Below are positions 42,954-51,246 of a DNA stretch of 64,000 bases, piece by piece. This DNA comes from Corynebacterium tuberculostearicum. Lineage in GTDB: Bacteria; Actinomycetota; Actinomycetes; Mycobacteriales; Mycobacteriaceae. The DNA lies in the NCBI RefSeq assembly GCF_030506365.1, contig NZ_CP073092.1, forward strand, positions 1,984,001 through 2,048,000, given 5' to 3'. The position numbers and the translations under genes were made by a program. A model generated the notes under the pieces. The model saw nothing but the letters and a program-made list of their open reading frames with translations, did not search any database and was not told the DNA's origin. The stretch's first letter is position 1, and every line of letters starts with the position of its first letter.

Positions 42954-43138
42954 CTATGCACCACGAATCTTCGGCTCAAATTCAACATCGAGAGCCCCTT
43001 CTGTCGTAAGGAACCTAGGAGAGCAAGGAATCTTGTTAACGGTACGGGCGACGGCCGCCTTCTCATTCCCAGTTGATTGATCTTCACGCTCTACTGGCGC
43101 ATCGAACACTTTGTAGTTGAAGTGGTCGAATTCCCCCC
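42954..43138 (-). pseudogene. C-terminal gene fragment next to a C7/G7 tract
   Basis: A 61-codon frame (EFDHFNYKVFDAPVERED through RTVNKIPCSPRFLTTEGALD to a TAG at 42954) has coding character but starts at a stop codon followed directly by a run of seven G on the coding strand (43133-43139 as C on the plus strand). No start codon fits. It is either a remnant or the 3' part of a gene whose frame is broken at the homopolymer. The family is not recognised. Confidence 0.35.
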
Positions 43139-43256
43139 CTAACCCCTACCAAAAGAAATAGCGAACGACTTAGAAAAGTTCGGGACGAAAACCTATTTTC
43201 CATATAAGACCTTGGCATGTTTGGCTCGTCTTGGTTCGCGTCAATCCAGTCCTAAA

Positions 43257-43285
43257 AGGATGCTCCTGTACAGGGAGCATCCTTT
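43257..43285. terminator. Bidirectional terminator
   Basis: AGGATGCTCC pairs with GGGAGCATCCT, flanked by an A run and a T run. It ends the leftward Excalibur-domain gene. Confidence 0.8.
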
Positions 43286-43300
43286 CAACTCTAGGTTCCT

Positions 43301-43813
43301 CTATTCGCAGGCAACGCCGTCACCGTCTCGATCCAAATTCGAGCTATAGCCTGGTTGACCGGCGTACAACGGCGCCACACCTGCAGCGCGAGCGGCTGCA
43401 CAATTAGGGTAATAGCTGGCTGCTCCACCATCACCACCAGCCGATTCAACACCACCATTATTGGTGGACTGCTGTTGAATCACTGGCGCAGGAGCAACGA
43501 ATCCATGCACACCACCATCAGCATCCGAATCGACCTCCCCGTTCACGTCTACTACTTCTTCTGCTGCTTCGGCAGGACTTACCTGCGGATCCAGCGTTGG
43601 CTCCTCAAACTCAACTGGCGCAGTAGATTCCGGTGCTTGATTTAACGTCGAGCTTTGTACAGTTTCAGAAGCGGTAGTGGTTACCGTTGCAGTTTCTCGC
43701 ACTGTAGTAGTTTCAGTGCTCTTCGTTTCATCGGCGTCGGAGCATTGACTGAGAAGAGAAGAGACGACAACAAGAGCAGCGATGCCGCCTACGATTTTCT
43801 TACCGGAGGCCAT
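43301..43813 (-). CDS. Surface protein with C-terminal Excalibur domain
   Basis: 170 residues from MASGKKIVGGIAALVVVSSL; GGGGAAAATT precedes the ATG. The N-terminal hydrophobic segment ends LLSQC, so it could be a lipoprotein (Cys24), although Gln at -1 is unusual. A Thr/Glu/Val-rich linker (about 28-130) leads to an Excalibur calcium-binding domain of about 37 residues: YYPNCAAARAAGVAPLYAG, then NLDRDGDGVACE with the DxDxDG metal loop and two cysteines. It is probably anchored at the cell surface. Neighbours on both sides are decayed genes, but this one looks intact. Confidence 0.85.
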   Translation of the reverse strand: MASGKKIVGGIAALVVVSSLLSQCSDADETKSTETTTVRETATVTTTASETVQSSTLNQAPESTAPVEFEEPTLDPQVSPAEAAEEVVDVNGEVDSDADGGVHGFVAPAPVIQQQSTNNGGVESAGGDGGAASYYPNCAAARAAGVAPLYAGQPGYSSNLDRDGDGVACE

Positions 43814-44001
43814 AATTTTCCCCAAGAAATGAGAGTGTATTTAATTGACACTTCAACTATAGCCTCGAGTGGCTCTCCCACCTAATTACATGCACGTGAT
43901 TTAGAGCTCATTTTTTCGCTACCCTATACATGTTCCCACTCTGATGAGTTTCTGCCTGAATAGCTTTTCACCTCGTTGTCGGGGCTTTCCCAAAAGAGCC
44001 C

Positions 44002-44545
44002 TTACTCCAACTCACCCCGATACTTCTCCAGCAGGGCCTCCAGGTCGGTGAACAGAGCCGGACCCTACTTCGGGTGGCGGAGGCCGAACTCTACGCTGGC
44101 GGGAATAAAGCCGGCGGGATTGCCGAGATCATGGCGAATGCCATCATGGACCACAACGTGGACGGGGTGACCCTCGGAGAGGAGGAGAGCGATGGCGTCG
44201 GTAAGCTACAGCTCCCCGCCCTGGCCGGGAGTGATACGGCGGAGAGCGCCAAAAATCGCGCGGTCCAAAAGGTAGCGCCCCGTAACCACCAAATTCAACG
44301 GCACATCCTCAACCGCAGCCTTTTCCACCATGTCCACAACCTTCTTCACCCGATCATCGTCGGTAGCCTCAACATCAAAGACGCCATAATTCGACTCCTG
44401 CGACGGCTCCACCTCTACCGCCAACAACACCGAACCACCATGCTCTTAGCGCACCCGAATCATCTCACCCATGGCGGCGGTGGGCCCATTGACCAAACCG
44501 GGAAACATGACCGTGAAATAGTGCCCATCGGCATATAAGACTTCG
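44002..44545 (-). pseudogene. Truncated copy of galU (3' half)
   Basis: About 540 bases matching the 3' 57% of the intact galU at 51247-52155 (LLAVEVEPSQESNYGVFDVE against LLAVEVDPAHVSSYGVFDIE; GRYLLDRAIFGALRRI). It has an in-frame TAG where galU has the Tyr of HPKYGP, several substitutions and no 5' part. It cannot make active enzyme. Divergence from the intact gene is noticeable, so this is either an old duplicate or a piece from a related species. It is in the same orientation as galU, 7 kb away. Confidence 0.88.
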
Positions 44546-44640
44546 TCCGCATCCCCTTCTATTCCTTAGCCCCGTGCCCATGTCACGCAAGGCCTTGTTT
44601 TACATCACGGTGCGCCATTAAAGTCCCATCCAAAGGAGAA

Positions 44641-44802
44641 TTGGGCTCCCCAACATCTGAATACTCAAACCCGTTGTCTACCACGACTATTGCTCTAGCG
44701 GCCCTAATCTACGGGTCCATCTCCGTGCTGATGTACATCACCAAAGCAGAGTTTGACCCCAAACGTCTCAAACCATCTTCAGTTGCTTTGCTAAGGAGCT
44801 GA
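44641..44802 (+). CDS. Possible 53-aa membrane peptide
   Basis: A TTG-initiated frame directly after AAAGGAGAA (spacing of only two bases, which is poor). The product (GSPTSEYSNPLSTTTIALA, then ALIYGSISVLMYITKAEFDP) has one hydrophobic span. It lies between two decayed segments. Weak evidence. Confidence 0.2.
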   Translation: MGSPTSEYSNPLSTTTIALAALIYGSISVLMYITKAEFDPKRLKPSSVALLRS

Positions 44803-44864
44803 AGGAACCACAGCTTGATTGTGGAAATTTTTAACGGACTTCAGCCCCTAGAAAACCGCCAGGC

Positions 44865-45290
44865 CTACTCTTCCCCTTCCCTCCTCCTAGCTTCTCTACG
44901 CTCACGCCTCCGAGCACGCTTTGCTTTGCGGATGTCGACGACCCACTTCGGAACAAACGGCCACGGAAGCGGTACCCCGATCGGGCCCGTAAGTCCAATG
45001 AAGAACAGGATGAGAGCTGCTATGACCGCATACTTCAGCACCGCTGTTACAAACTCAGGAGGGTTTACACTTTCGACCAACCCTGCGATACCGCCAACGC
45101 CGAAAAATAGCGTGCCGTAAGGATAGATGAAGAGGACGCCATCGCTTTCCGCGCCTTCCCAGGCGGGTTCGTCATACCACTCTTCCGATCTGGGATCCCT
45201 GCGCACATCCAAAATGTAGTAGGTCCAGAAGAGCACCATGACAAGCACTGACCCGGCGTAAAAGAGCAGATCCCCAGTATCCAAGTCCAT
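44865..45290 (-). CDS. Three-span membrane protein, 141 aa
   Basis: The start ATG is preceded by GGAGG nine bases upstream. Three hydrophobic segments (LLFYAGSVLVMVLFWTYYIL, about 8-27; VLFIYPYGTLFFGVGGIAGL, about 52-71; TAVLKYAVIAALILFFIGLT, about 82-101) are followed by a Pro/Trp loop and a strongly basic C-terminus (RKAKRARRRERREARRREGE). No family recognised. It appears intact inside a region of remnants. Confidence 0.6.
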   Translation of the reverse strand: MDLDTGDLLFYAGSVLVMVLFWTYYILDVRRDPRSEEWYDEPAWEGAESDGVLFIYPYGTLFFGVGGIAGLVESVNPPEFVTAVLKYAVIAALILFFIGLTGPIGVPLPWPFVPKWVVDIRKAKRARRRERREARRREGEE

Positions 45291-45480
45291 AGAACATGGC
45301 CTCCTATAGCTGCCGGTTACGCTATGTAAAAAATGCTACCAGCGTCTAATGGGGAGAGGACTGAGACGAAAGAGAAATATGGATGCGCACAAGCACCCGA
45401 GTCAAGGACAATGTATAAGAGATCCGGCTTTTATGATGCTTTTAGCCTTGCGACCAAGAGGCTCCTTTCCTCTAGCGTGT

Positions 45481-45790
45481 CTAACTTCCACAGCGTTCGT
45501 GCCACGCGGACGCACCCGCTTTCGCCCTGCTCACTATCGAGTCCTCTGCCCTGCCTTGCTTGCCGACGCCCTCCCAACCAACCCCTCGGCTACCGAGGTC
45601 GGTCCCCAACTCCTTGACTGCGGCCTTGAGCAAAACATGTGAATGGTTCTCGTCCATCGCGACCGCATCGCGCTTGACCTGATCCGAATAAGCCTCCCTA
45701 GGCATGGAGGTAAACTACCTCTCCCCGACCCAGCACGGCAGGAAGCAGAGGTGTCTACCAAACAGGGGTCAGGTACCTTTACACCGCCAA
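45481..45790 (-). mobile_element. IS3-family insertion sequence remnant
   Basis: A 74-codon frame begins MPREAYSDQVKRDAVAMDEN followed by KAAVKELGTDLGSRGVGWEG, matching the start of IS3-type OrfA transposases (helix-turn-helix part) before losing similarity. Upstream, the leftward sequence TGTAAAGGTACCTGACCCC and TAGACACC look like an IS3 left end. The rest of the element and the right end are not recognisable. It is a dead remnant, and a PTS fragment adjoins it. Confidence 0.7.
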
Positions 45791-45795
45791 CAACC

Positions 45796-45951
45796 TTACC
45801 CACGGAGTTGACAACCTATATAGGAACACCCCATGACATTGCCTGAGTTTTCCAGCAGACCGTCAGCGAGACATATGGCCTCGCGCCAATGCTCTACACC
45901 TCCCTGAAGCTCAACAGCTCCTGGTGCGAGGAGCTTAGTCAATCTGGACAT
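45796..45951 (-). pseudogene. PTS EIIA fragment (ascorbate-type)
   Basis: MSRLTKLLAPGAVELQGGVE, then HWREAICLADGLLENSGNV matches the start of the EIIA domain at 26133 (LLVPGAVELHGAADNWRQAI). AGAAGGACTAACAAG precedes the ATG as a ribosome-binding site. The frame degenerates after about 38 residues, next to the IS3 remnant, so the catalytic histidine is absent. It is the leftover of a second PTS gene, possibly cut by the insertion. Confidence 0.8.
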
Positions 45952-46108
45952 CTTGTTAGTCCTTCTCTTAGCAACTACCGGGAGCCAAATGATGACCGGC
46001 CTTATTAAGAGCAATTACCAATTTGGGAGGTGCCACCAAAGCAGTCTTTAGAGACGCAAGATGTGTAGCCATTTCCGTTTCTATAGCCGCCGAACTGGCC
46101 CGCGGCTC

Positions 46109-49100
46109 CTAGAGCTCCTGGATCAAATCTGCAATATCATCCTGGCGGCGGTGACGGAACGTGGCGACGGTCCGCCTGCGGGGCGCTCCAGCGTTTAGAC
46201 TCAGGAGTTCGTTGACTCGTGCCAATGAATCCTCCACCGCCTCAGATGGCTCAATCAACTGCGGGTCAAGGCCCACAAAGTTGTAGAGCAATTCCAGCCC
46301 CGAAAGTCCTGGCTGTTCATCATAAGCGAGGGTGACATCAAAAGTTTTGTCCGATCCCAGCTTCAGCCACACCCGCTGGCCCTCACTCGCACCGAGCTGC
46401 TCGAGGAAGCGTCGCATCGTGGAGATGCTAGCTTGTTTCAGCCGATTTACACGCACGTACTGCTCACCCAGCCGGCTCGCCAGGGTTACTGTGTCATTGA
46501 CCTGCATCCCGTAGTAAGCGGCCACGCCAAGCGGAACGGAGAAGCCGCTCCCCCGGAGGTGGTCCTTGTTCACCGTTACCAGCAGCTGCCACGAACCATC
46601 GCGCCAATAGATATCTCGGGAGTCTTCAATATCGCCTTCAATGACATTCGCGGATTCATCGGTGCGCCGAAACACCATACCGTCTCTCGTCTCAAACTCA
46701 CCCAGCGATGCATACTGCCGGATGGAGGCTTCAGCGATACGGAGACGATCGGCCTCCGCTAGCAGCTCATCCAACGGAATTGCCTGAACTTCCTGACCAT
46801 CAGACTCGCCTTCCTGCACGGAGTAGATATGCGAACTAGCAGTGAGCCGCTCCTCTATCCAGCCGGAGATGTTCTTGAATTCTTCCCCACCCCACTCCTT
46901 CAGAGCCCACTGATCTGCTGAAACTCTGATAAGCCGCGGATCAACGGCGAATTGATTCGAGGCTGAGCGGTAATTTCCCCCGCCCAAGGAATCCATAATC
47001 TCCTCGGCAGTCATAGGCTCACCGTTTATCGCCAACACTGCCACCGCGCGGTCTTGGTAGCTTCCCGCTTTGGTCAGCAGATTGCCATCAAGGATCAAGA
47101 CCTTGAGATTCTCATTGGTGACGATGAATTCTTCTATAAGCTCAGGCGTCAAATCCAAGGAGTCAGCCAGCGCTACCAGGCTCACCACTCCAAACTCATC
47201 AGCCAAGTCGCTCAGGTTCTGCGCCAATTCTTCATCAAAGTGAGGAGCTAAAACCCATCCATTACGCACGTTCCACTTGTTTCCCACCGCGGTAAAAAGT
47301 TCACCGAACGTGCAGTCAAAATTTTCCACGGGTAGCAGCAGACTTGGAAACTCGCGCCGCACGGCTTCCACAGATCGAATCGGTGCAAGATGCTGCCCCA
47401 GTTCCGTGACAACCACTTCAAAAAGATCATTATGCGAGTCGAAGTGCTTACGCAATTGGTTTTCCAGCTGACGTACGCGTTCACGCGTCACCCCAAATTC
47501 AGTGCCGATCTCCTCCAAGGTTGCATTACCAACCCAGCGTCTATTCACAATCTCGATTTTGCGCTCATCGCCGTCTGCAGCTGCGGAAACCTCTGCGGCG
47601 GCGCGTTGGAAAAGCGTAGCGAGCGGCGCCGCGCTGTCAACATGGCTCACCAATTCTGGAATCTCCGCCTTCACGGCTACCGGGATGGAAGCTAGGGTCG
47701 CACGGGGATGAGCTAGCTGCAACCACCCCACGTACACGGAAAGGTCAGCTGCAGTCACAATAGGAGATTCCTCCACGCCTAGGAAGCTCGTGGCGACCTC
47801 ACTGAGGTCGTCTTCGGCGTACACATCATCGAGGATGTCAATCGTTGCCGGCATAGCCGCGTCGAAGTTATCAATAGCGGCAAGGATCACGGCTTCAACC
47901 ATGGCGATCACTTTGTGCTTTCCCACACCAGGCAGATCGCGCAAGTCACGCGCTGTTGCGGTCAAAGGTTTGGGGAAACGGGCGAACCAATGGGAAAATC
48001 CACTCTTGTAGGAGCTCTGGACGTCAATAGGCGTAGTCGGTGTCAGGTGCGGCGACATTTCTACGAGCGGACGAGTTGGGTGCTCGGCACACCACTGTTG
48101 CGCTAGTTGCTGAGTAACGTTCCCTGAACCGACACCCGGAACGACAGAACTCCACGAAAAAATATGTGAATACCCAGGCAATTCCAACGATGGTTCACTC
48201 AACGACAGCTCCCGTGCTTCAAGATGGGTTGCGTCATCCATAGCTTGGAGCAGTTGCGCAAAGACCTTCTCACCGACGATAGGAATGCCGTACTCCCGCG
48301 CTTTGCGAGCTTTTCCGCTCATGGAATCCGGGTGTGCTGCGACAAGCAAGGCAGACTTTTTTGTCACCCCACCAACGTTCAAGCCAACTGCGGCGGCTCG
48401 CTTCTCCCATTCTTCACGAGGCAGATCGAGCTGACCGGTAAACGTCACCCGGTCACCTATGGAGAGCTGCAGCCCACCGACACACTCTCCCTGCTGGGGT
48501 GTGGTGAGAAGCTCGGTCGTTAACTCCGAGGGCAGCCCCAGTTGTTCGTTGAGCTCAAGAATCGTCGCACGTTCCTCATCCGTGATACGCCCATCCAGCC
48601 ACGCTTCAATCGCAATCTGGCGAATAAACTCTTCGTGGATGCTGAGCAAATCTTCTACACAGAGTCCATCAGCCTGCGCTTGACGGCTGAGCTGTGCGAT
48701 CTCGGATCTGGATAATTCCTTGTCCGCTAAAGCTGCGGTGAGAGCCTTTCGGTAATTTCCCGCACTACCCCCCTCGGTATGTGGCACTAACTCGGAGAGC
48801 CGTGCAAGCCACTCACCCTTGCCTTCTATTTCCTGCGCGGAAACGCTGGAACGGGGCAGTGGAGTGCGACCGGCAGGATAGTCAAAGGGCGGCAGTGAAA
48901 GTGGGGCCGCACTCATTACCAAGGCCGAGCTTTCTGACGCCAACGTGGAAAAAAGTATTGCCGTCGCTTCGGCGTCGGCAAGCGCCGAATGCGGGCGACT
49001 ATTGCTAAGCCCCATACGTTCCAGCGCATGGGCGAGGGTCGTAGGCTCATTTGGAAACTTCTGCCGAAAGAGACGCTGGGTATCGATGATCCAAGCTCCG

Positions 49101-49435
49101 ACCTGCGGCCATTTCAGCCCCAGACGCTTGAATTCATTCTGTAGGAAGCGAACCTCAAATGAAGCATTGTGGGCCACCAAAGTATGTCCGTCGAGGATTC
49201 TCGCCAGCTCCCCTGCTACTTCCTCGAATATCGGTGCATCGACAAGGTCTGAGGGGCTAATGCGATGAACAAAACCGTTTGGGATGTCCCTTCGCGGTTG
49301 AACCAGTGTTTCCCACTTTTTCGTAACCTCGTGATTTTGATCCAGAACAACCACGCCTATCTCCACTATGCGGTCGGCAGAACCAAAACCCGTAGTTTCA
49401 AAATCGATCACGGCATAGTGCCTGTGCGTAGTCAT
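46109..49435 (-). CDS. DEDDh exonuclease fused to TerB-like, BRCT, HhH, sigma4-like and wHTH regions
   Basis: 1108 residues from MTTHRHYAVIDFETTGFGSA (AAGGA eight bases upstream). In order: a DnaQ-type 3'-5' exonuclease (1-165; Asp11/Glu13 in DFETTG, HNASFEVRFL with Glu94 where Asp is usual, His149/Asp154 in PHSALADAEAT); an all-helical TerB-like region (about 205-305, EAWLDGRITDEERATILELN); a BRCT domain (about 325-398, GDRVTFTGQLDLPREEWEKR); a helix-hairpin-helix (LRDLPGVGKHKVIAMVEAVI, about 498-517); a sigma-70 region 4-like helix-turn-helix (TLEEIGTEFGVTRERVRQLE, about 639-658); a later winged helix near residue 800 (INGEPMTAEEIMDSLGGGNY). It looks like a DNA-damage or defence factor that binds, reads and trims DNA ends. 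It is alone, flanked by remnants and a PP-loop gene. The mechanism is unknown. Confidence 0.85.
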   Translation of the reverse strand: MTTHRHYAVIDFETTGFGSADRIVEIGVVVLDQNHEVTKKWETLVQPRRDIPNGFVHRISPSDLVDAPIFEEVAGELARILDGHTLVAHNASFEVRFLQNEFKRLGLKWPQVGAWIIDTQRLFRQKFPNEPTTLAHALERMGLSNSRPHSALADAEATAILFSTLASESSALVMSAAPLSLPPFDYPAGRTPLPRSSVSAQEIEGKGEWLARLSELVPHTEGGSAGNYRKALTAALADKELSRSEIAQLSRQAQADGLCVEDLLSIHEEFIRQIAIEAWLDGRITDEERATILELNEQLGLPSELTTELLTTPQQGECVGGLQLSIGDRVTFTGQLDLPREEWEKRAAAVGLNVGGVTKKSALLVAAHPDSMSGKARKAREYGIPIVGEKVFAQLLQAMDDATHLEARELSLSEPSLELPGYSHIFSWSSVVPGVGSGNVTQQLAQQWCAEHPTRPLVEMSPHLTPTTPIDVQSSYKSGFSHWFARFPKPLTATARDLRDLPGVGKHKVIAMVEAVILAAIDNFDAAMPATIDILDDVYAEDDLSEVATSFLGVEESPIVTAADLSVYVGWLQLAHPRATLASIPVAVKAEIPELVSHVDSAAPLATLFQRAAAEVSAAADGDERKIEIVNRRWVGNATLEEIGTEFGVTRERVRQLENQLRKHFDSHNDLFEVVVTELGQHLAPIRSVEAVRREFPSLLLPVENFDCTFGELFTAVGNKWNVRNGWVLAPHFDEELAQNLSDLADEFGVVSLVALADSLDLTPELIEEFIVTNENLKVLILDGNLLTKAGSYQDRAVAVLAINGEPMTAEEIMDSLGGGNYRSASNQFAVDPRLIRVSADQWALKEWGGEEFKNISGWIEERLTASSHIYSVQEGESDGQEVQAIPLDELLAEADRLRIAEASIRQYASLGEFETRDGMVFRRTDESANVIEGDIEDSRDIYWRDGSWQLLVTVNKDHLRGSGFSVPLGVAAYYGMQVNDTVTLASRLGEQYVRVNRLKQASISTMRRFLEQLGASEGQRVWLKLGSDKTFDVTLAYDEQPGLSGLELLYNFVGLDPQLIEPSEAVEDSLARVNELLSLNAGAPRRRTVATFRHRRQDDIADLIQEL

Positions 49436-49862
49436 CAAGAGTTCCTTCACTAAGATTGAGGAGAGACGGATCTTTCATTCCGGGATACGTGACAAATACT
49501 ACCGGGGGCTGCAGACAAACACTCTGGAAAATAGAATCTTCGTGCGCACATGCCATCGACACCCCGATACAGGTTGGTTTCCTCGTCCGAATAAATCATG
49601 CAACTACTCTCCACAGTAGGAGCTACTATTTTTCGCACGAAGCTTAGATCCCCCGCAGGTTATTCACGGTGCATCGCGGTACGGCAAGGTCACCCGATAC
49701 CTCTTACATAGACGCAAATACACACCCTATTGTCCGGATTTTTCAAGAGCAAATGCCCTCTAAGATCACATCTTCAGCACCTGAATTTGGTTAAGTCCCG
49801 TTAGTTTCGATGTGATCACCGAAAAGTTTGACACTTGCTTTAGGAACTGGCTGCTCCTCACC
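49436..49862. other. Intergenic region with one long inverted repeat
   Basis: No gene is seen. GATCACATC (49766-49774) pairs with GATGTGATC (49810-49818) across a 35-base spacer, just beyond the end of the PP-loop gene. It could be an imperfect terminator or a protein-binding site. The part next to 49435 should carry the promoter of the large fusion gene. Confidence 0.4.
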
Positions 49863-51017
49863 CTAGAATGTTGGACCAGGGAAATTATGAAACAGCTTCA
49901 TGAAATCTATTACTTCACGCAGCTCATCCCAGTCCCTTGATTTGTACGGAGAAATGCCAAGCTCAGCTTTGCGACCAGCTAGTTCTTTCGAAATGACAGG
50001 GGGAACGTCGGGTACCAACTCTGGATTCTCCCGCCAATAGAAATCGAGTGCCATAGGACTAAACTTCTTTACAAAAGCTGTAGGAACTTCAATCCAATTA
50101 CTTGCGTGTTCGCCTAGAAATTTTGTCATTCCAGGCGAGAGGAAATCAGCGGCGAAAGATTGCCCAAGACTCAAGTGATTTTTCCAACCAGGTTCAGGAA
50201 TTTGCTCACGCTCGAGTTCTATTTCGGACATCTCCTGAACGAGGTCTAGCATCAAAAGCTTGCGATAGTATTTCTCGCTTTTTATCGAAGCCAGAGAGCA
50301 GAGCGAGTCGACGATTGTATCAGGGTATTGCGTAGCAGCGACCTTCGCTGTCGCAAATTCTGTCAATCCCATAACCGGATTAATTGCTTTAAGACCAGCA
50401 GCTTTAAAAATCGGGTGTTCCCTGATGGGACCATTTCGACGCAAGAAATGCCAAGGAGAGGCCTCGAAGATAGAACCAAACGAGAAGTAATCAGCCTCAA
50501 GGTACTCTCGCAGAAGGATCACCCCGAGGCCCATGAATGTCCAGGAACTTTCAAATTCACGAGCATTTGTTTCGACAATCGCAGTGTCAAACTTTGAGTA
50601 GTACCCGCGCTCCCGCTCAAAGCCTTTGCCAAAATCAATAGAAACTAATCTAGCTGATTCCCCCATAAGAGCGAGGGCTGCTAATGAATCAAATCCGCCA
50701 CTGAAGCTGAGTGCTATTCCCGTTCCCGCACCGGAATTTGGAGCTTCCGAAGTGTAACTCGGTACACTCCATTTGGCACCCGTAGCCGCACCTAGTTTAG
50801 ATACAACAGACTCGGTGAGAGGCTCATTAAATTTGACTTCACTGAATTGATTGCCAAATACTGCTCCAACAGCGACTGCGACTTGGTCAGAATGAGGAAT
50901 GAAGCCGTTTGGAAGTTGGAACCATAGCACGTCGTCAAACGAATCTGACTTAATCTGCATTGAAACTAAACCAGCATCAGTCTTTTCGACTCCGTCGACT
51001 ACTAAAATCTTGGGCAT
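49863..51017 (-). CDS. PP-loop ATP pyrophosphatase-like protein (DUF6395 type)
   Basis: 384 residues. The adenylation motif SGGFDS (about 106-111, within IALSFSGGFDSLAALALMGE) is the PP-loop of the asparagine synthase/QueC/ATP-sulfurylase-like family, followed by RLVSIDFGKGFERERGYYSK. A later Ser/Cys-rich segment (YPDTIVDSLCSLASIKSEKY) probably completes the active site. It should activate a carboxyl or similar group with ATP for transfer of N or S. Similar genes occur in surface-glycan or secondary-metabolism loci. It lies beside galU and the glycan locus and is A/T-richer than core genes. Substrate unknown. Confidence 0.75.
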   Translation of the reverse strand: MPKILVVDGVEKTDAGLVSMQIKSDSFDDVLWFQLPNGFIPHSDQVAVAVGAVFGNQFSEVKFNEPLTESVVSKLGAATGAKWSVPSYTSEAPNSGAGTGIALSFSGGFDSLAALALMGESARLVSIDFGKGFERERGYYSKFDTAIVETNAREFESSWTFMGLGVILLREYLEADYFSFGSIFEASPWHFLRRNGPIREHPIFKAAGLKAINPVMGLTEFATAKVAATQYPDTIVDSLCSLASIKSEKYYRKLLMLDLVQEMSEIELEREQIPEPGWKNHLSLGQSFAADFLSPGMTKFLGEHASNWIEVPTAFVKKFSPMALDFYWRENPELVPDVPPVISKELAGRKAELGISPYKSRDWDELREVIDFMKLFHNFPGPTF

Positions 51018-51246
51018 TGAATTCTCCGTATCCAGATTGGTCCATCTTCAGCTTTCATCAATCCTATCCCTAAATTGAGGCATCAGAGCAACGTTGAATT
51101 GAAAACCAAATGCAATGTACCCAAACCTCACAATCTAAAAGCCGGGTATAGGATCAAAATTGATTTGAAAGGACGTTAAAGCCTCTTCCGTCGATAGATG
51201 AGAGTAGGCTCATAGAGCTGCTCCAGAGCCGGCAATTCCATCGGCA

